Shown here in pieces: positions 60,196 through 64,000 of a DNA stretch of 64,000 nucleotides (positions are counted from its first letter, which is position 1; each line of letters begins with the position of its first letter). A program made the translations under genes and the position numbers. Origin of the DNA: Powellomyces hirtus (Eukaryota; Chytridiomycota; Chytridiomycetes; Spizellomycetales; Powellomycetaceae); NCBI GenBank assembly GCA_025526995.1, contig JAHLKG010000011.1, positions 558,001 to 622,000 on the forward strand. Reading direction: 5' to 3'. Under the pieces are notes generated by a model. The model had not been told where the DNA came from and ran no database searches. It was given only the letters and a program-made list of their open reading frames with translations.

Positions 60196-62294
60196 ATGTT
60201 AGCGACCGCTCCCGCACCTCCCTCTGCGTCCCAGGCTCTAAAGGACCTCGCAAAGTAATGACGCCTTCCACAGCCGGCCTCTCCTATCACAGCCCTCCTA
60301 TGCAGCACTATCTAACTCTCACTCTGTGGCGTCCTCTTCACAGACTCCAACAAGACCTCCCCAAAACCGAATTATGGTTCCAGCAGCTCAAAACCAGCTG
60401 GCTCAACAAATACGACGCCGCTGTAAACAAAGGCAGTGATGAGGAGGACGATGATTTGGGCAAGGGAGCGACGTTCCCGGATAAGGACCGCACGGAGCGG
60501 CTCGACATTCCGGCTTTGTTGAAAGCACAGCCAAAGAATGTGGAGGCAGAATTCCACTTCCACGAGGTGCGATAAAAAGCAAAAGGATACTAGGAAACAG
60601 TGGAAAATTGGGGGATGGGTGAATCAACAACCGTTATTGTTTCTGTTGTAGGAATTGTTCAAGAAACTTAAATTCACTTATGTGGAGCAAAAGGCCAAGG
60701 AAGGGTTTCTCAAACGGGTTCTGGACGTTCCGCCCCGGTTTCCCAGTCAATCTGATCTGAAGGATCTAGGTACAGTAAATCTTCCTAATCGGCGAGACTG
60801 TATGTTGAAAAATCAGTTAATGCAAGTACTCATCGTCCTAGTTGTCCCGGCACAGAGGCACGAGCTGCGAATGAGAAAGAGCAACTACGAGCCAAAAAGA
60901 CTGCCTGCAAAGAAATGCGCGGCCAAGTCGAGGAGCTCATCGTCTCTGCCTACAATGGTACGTGGATTGCTTTTCCACATCCATTTGCCAGTCATCATTG
61001 AGCTGACGTTGCCATTGTAGGTCATGCTGCTCTTACAGAGCGAGCGCAACAAGCCGCCCAGACCATGGAAGAGCATAAGACCTTGGTATGCGCAGCATGA
61101 TGCTGTTTCCTCGTCATATACGCGTTCGTCTGTCCGACCTGTCTGACATGGGTTATATCTGGTTGCTAGGAAAATGAACTGGAGGAGCTGGCCAAACAGT
61201 GTTCCCCGGCGCGAGACGGGATTGACGATCGGGAAAGGGTGGTGCAGGAACAGGTCCGTTTGTTGCAATCTCAATCATGTGCAAGCAACCATGTAATTAA
61301 CGCGCAATTGGACAACAACAGGACGCCGTGCTAGCCGAACTCCAAGAACAAGTCAATCACTGGAAATCCAAGCTCGACTATCGGCAATCCAAGAACGCCA
61401 CCCTCGAAGCCGAGGTGGCCAAACTTCGCACTCGTGGAACAGAATCCGATACCGCTGCCGCCGAAGCGCTGCGGATCTCCAAATCCAAAGACCCGCAGCT
61501 GGAGAAGCTGGGAAAATGGTACCGCGAACAAACCCTGTTTCTCAAACGCCTCCAGGGCGTGCGCGAAATCCGCCATCCAAAAAACAGTGCCGATCAGATT
61601 GAGATTGTGTGGGATTTGGTCGGGAACGTCTCGTGTACGCTCTTGATTGCGTATCACCGAGATTACACGGCGCCGAGTGGATATGTTCTGGATGCTAAGG
61701 TGCGGCAGATGCTATTGTCTTTGTCTTTACAGTGACCGCGTCCATCTAACCTGCGGGTTGGTCTATTTTAGTTCACCGACGTGCCTTACCCGTGTTCCAT
61801 CGCGGACATCCTTCTCACAGCCAACACCCAACACAAGAGCCTTGAAGGGATGCTGCGGCACCTCACGCAGCACGTGCCTTTGCGGGTACGAAACCTGACG
61901 GAGCGGGAGCGCGAGATGGAAGCCCTGGCCGCGTTGGCGGTCGAACACGAACACGATATCGAGCATATGGAAGACAACAACCCGTATACCGGCGTGTCGT
62001 ATGACCCAGAGACGCGGCAGGTCATGGTGCATGTGGACGCCACTGGCCGGACGTTTGCCCTGCGGCTTGATGAGAATTATCCGTGGGCTGGGGCCGATGG
62101 TATCCGTGTGGTTGCGGTTGAACCGCGTGTCGGGGATGAGTCCATGGACGAGGCAGAGGAATGGACGGTATGTGTAATGTACTTGTGTGAGAACATTTTG
62201 ATTTTTTTGCTCACGATCTCATTTACCAATGCAGACAAAGTGCCGTACTAGCGGGGTGCGAACTGTGAAAGACTTTATACCATTGTTGAAATAG
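60196..62294 (+). CDS. Kinetochore coiled-coil protein, SOS7/KRE28/ZWINT-like
   Basis: Multi-exon gene encoding an N-terminal alpha-helical region, a coiled coil and a C-terminal globular part. The start MLATAPAPPSASQALKDLAK is followed after an intron by LQQDLPKTELWFQQLKTSW. The family-like segment LFKKLKFTYVEQKAKEGFL then VLDVPPRFPS resembles the Sos7 domain, in which a FxKLKFxYxEQ..KE.FL pattern is typical. Next come a long coiled coil (ERAQQAAQTMEEHKTL, LAELQEQVNHWKSKLDYRQ) and a C-terminal domain (REIRHPKNSADQIEIVWDL, VPYPCSIADILLTANT). In fission yeast Sos7 partners Spc7/KNL1 at the outer kinetochore. The assignment rests on the short signature and architecture. The last exon ends VKDFIPLLK. 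Confidence 0.65.
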
Positions 62295-62460
62295 TTGTGA
62301 ATGAAGCGGGGCATGGCGAGCCACGATTTTATGTACATATAGAAGGCGAGGAAAAATAGCAATCCCAGCATACGCCAAAAGGGTCCGTCTGCAGCGCGAT
62401 TGGAGCATGATTGACAAGTCTTCCGAGGGCGATGTTGGGATCCAAACCCATAGAATAAAT

Positions 62461-63532
62461 TCAAAACTTGATGCCTGCTTCTTCCCGATTGTCGAATCCC
62501 TTGGCATGGATGATCCAGCCAATGACAACGATCAACGCAATGGTATAAGCGGTGAGATACCATTGCAGGACGTATCGTCGGCCGAGGGTAAATGTTCCCC
62601 GGACGCCTTCCTTTCGGACCACAAACGTCCCCACCACCCCAGCACCGTAGGCGAGTATGAGCACCAATGCCACAATCGAGCCTTTCGGAAAATTGATTGC
62701 TACGGACCCGATGATTAATCCGTACAGCAGCGCTCCTATGCCCCACAGCACGCGATCCGCCCTGTTCCATTTCACATCATCAGCACCCCGCGCCGTCGAC
62801 ATTGTTATCGCCGTGTGCGGTTGCGGGGAGCACACGTCACGGTATACGTAGGCGAGGACCATGCTCATCAGCACGCCGCCCGCCGCGTAGAGATAGTGCG
62901 AGACCCCATGTTCCCATACGGTGCGGAGCCAGTAGTAAAAATCGGCAAAGAAGGGGTCGGTGGCGACGGCGGAAGGGTTGAGATCCATGTATTCTTTAAA
63001 GGGGTGTTTGAACATGTTGGAGGCGGAATGGAACCCGGCGCCTTGTTGGTAGATGCCGGCGAAGATCATGAAGAGCGTGCCAACTATGTATCCTGGCAGA
63101 TAGAGCGAAAGAAAGGTTGTTAGAGATTCAGCGTTTCTGCTTGTTGACAGAAAGAAGTGCAAAGGTTTCCCTACCTTGCCGACGGTCATCAAACACTTTA
63201 CTCTCGACCAACAAAGCAAAATACAGGGGCATGGCAATTATAGGTTCCAGCAGGCGTACAATATCGTTGCCCACATACCACACCCCATCCATCTGCGGGA
63301 GTTCAAACAGCACGGGGCCGGCGGTGAACACGAGCGTCACCAGCGATGTCGCGAGAAGTAATGCTAAGACAATTCTCCGTGACGGCGGTTGACTGTTGCT
63401 ACTGCTTGGGCCGGGGTGGTTTGGCTTGTCGTCGGTAAGCATCAGGGACGTATAGTCTTCGGACGTCGTGGCCCCGTCTAGGTGGGTGGTGCTGAGCGGG
63501 AGCATCGAGTGGACTGAAGGAGAATGGCTCAT
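62461..63532 (-). CDS. Unrecognised polytopic membrane protein, about seven TM segments
   Basis: Two exons (63175..63532 and 62461..63092, 82-nt intron with GTAGGG donor and GCCAG acceptor) give 329 residues. A serine-rich cytosolic N-terminus of about 50 residues is followed by hydrophobic segments near IVLALLLATSLVTLVFTAG, IIAMPLYFALLVE, YIVGTLFMIFAGIYQ, YLYAAGGVLMSMVLAYVY, VLWGIGALLYGLIIGSVAI, SIVALVLILAYGAGVVGTF and YTIALIVVIGWIIHAKG. Polar motifs lie at the membrane face: IYQQGAGFHSASNMF and RTVWEHGVSHYLYA, both with histidines that could bind a metal or be catalytic. I do not recognise the family. The stop is 166 nt from that of the SOS7-like gene (convergent). Confidence 0.78.
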
Positions 63533-63809
63533 GCGTCGTTTCTGGCAGGGGTTCGGGTCGTTAACAGCGGGTAATAGATCGTACAATGGGAAAGACACCC
63601 TTTGAGCCTTCCCCCTCTCTTTGGGCAACCGTTTGTCTTTTCGCAATTATCAATTTGACAAGAGTTCCGCCAAGAAACAAGAGAAACTTTATCGCCACAC
63701 GCGACTCTCGTTTGGACACTGATTGCATAAGCGAGGCGGGTGCCTCGATTGCTCTTTTTATAGTACTGCCGGGGCGCCTGAGAATCAACAACAACCATCT
63801 TTCGCATTG

Positions 63810-63818
63810 ATGGTTCCT
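63810..63818 (+). CDS. Possible first coding exon of a gene running off the window
   Basis: ATGGTTCCT is followed directly by GTAAGTATAG, a strong splice donor. It lies 277 nt from the divergent start of the polytopic membrane protein, in keeping with the strand alternation. The next exon was not located with confidence before the window ends, so this is only a candidate. Confidence 0.2.
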
Positions 63819-64000
63819 GTAAGTATAGAAAACATTTTGTAAACGATTCTATTTATTCTATTCACACATCTTTCGACAGCACTATTTAAATTTTTCAATC
63901 ACATGACCACGGGGCATTACCATGTTCCTTGCAATTCAAATGCAACCGTTTTTGTGCAAACCTTGTCATTCGAGTGCACGCCTGCCTGTGGTTGCCGTGC

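Overview
The window is nuclear DNA from a fungus with a compact, intron-containing genome. Most introns are about 55 to 100 nt, genes lie close together, and nearly every readable gene is a eukaryotic housekeeping gene with fungal-style architecture (SLN1-type hybrid histidine kinase, PSD2-type phosphatidylserine decarboxylase, MAM3/CNNM, RRT8-type EI24 protein, UBP6, Elongator ELP4). Two genes are unusual for yeasts or moulds: a TMEM138 homologue (a ciliary protein) and a CASC3/Barentsz exon-junction-complex protein. Together they point to a zoosporic, flagellated fungus such as a chytrid; this is an inference and the species cannot be named from the sequence.

Layout. 0-12 kb: 5' part of a flavin monooxygenase (-), DNA polymerase epsilon catalytic subunit (+), a MidA/NDUFAF7-family methyltransferase (-) and RCL1 (-). 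12-24 kb: TIM22 (+), a C2/EF-hand phosphatidylserine decarboxylase (-), and the nuclear-basket coiled-coil protein MLP1/TPR (+). 24-31 kb: a RIM2-type mitochondrial pyrimidine nucleotide carrier (-), gene-poor DNA around an unrecognised two-TM protein (-), and a dual-specificity phosphatase (+). 31-40 kb: a class I methyltransferase (-), ELP4 (+), an EI24/RRT8-like membrane protein (-), a mitochondrial enoyl-CoA hydratase (+) and UBP6 (-). 40-50 kb: an RPD3-type histone deacetylase (+), TMEM138 (-), tafazzin (+) and the hybrid histidine kinase (-). 50-64 kb: Barentsz (+), QCR9 (-), an F-box protein (+), CNNM/MAM3 (+), an S1/P1 nuclease (-), a SOS7-like kinetochore protein (+), and an unrecognised polytopic membrane protein (-).

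The strand alternates at almost every gene, so most neighbours are divergent pairs sharing a short promoter or convergent pairs with closely spaced stops. The genes do not form one pathway. Several act in mitochondria or membrane lipids (TIM22, RIM2, QCR9, tafazzin, enoyl-CoA hydratase, perhaps the MidA-like protein, PSD2), others in the nucleus (POL2, RCL1, MLP1, ELP4, RPD3, Barentsz, SOS7). I see no transposon, rRNA, tRNA or CRISPR array. Exon boundaries were read by eye from GT..AG sites and preservation of family motifs; the frame sums close for all genes whose exons are listed in full.
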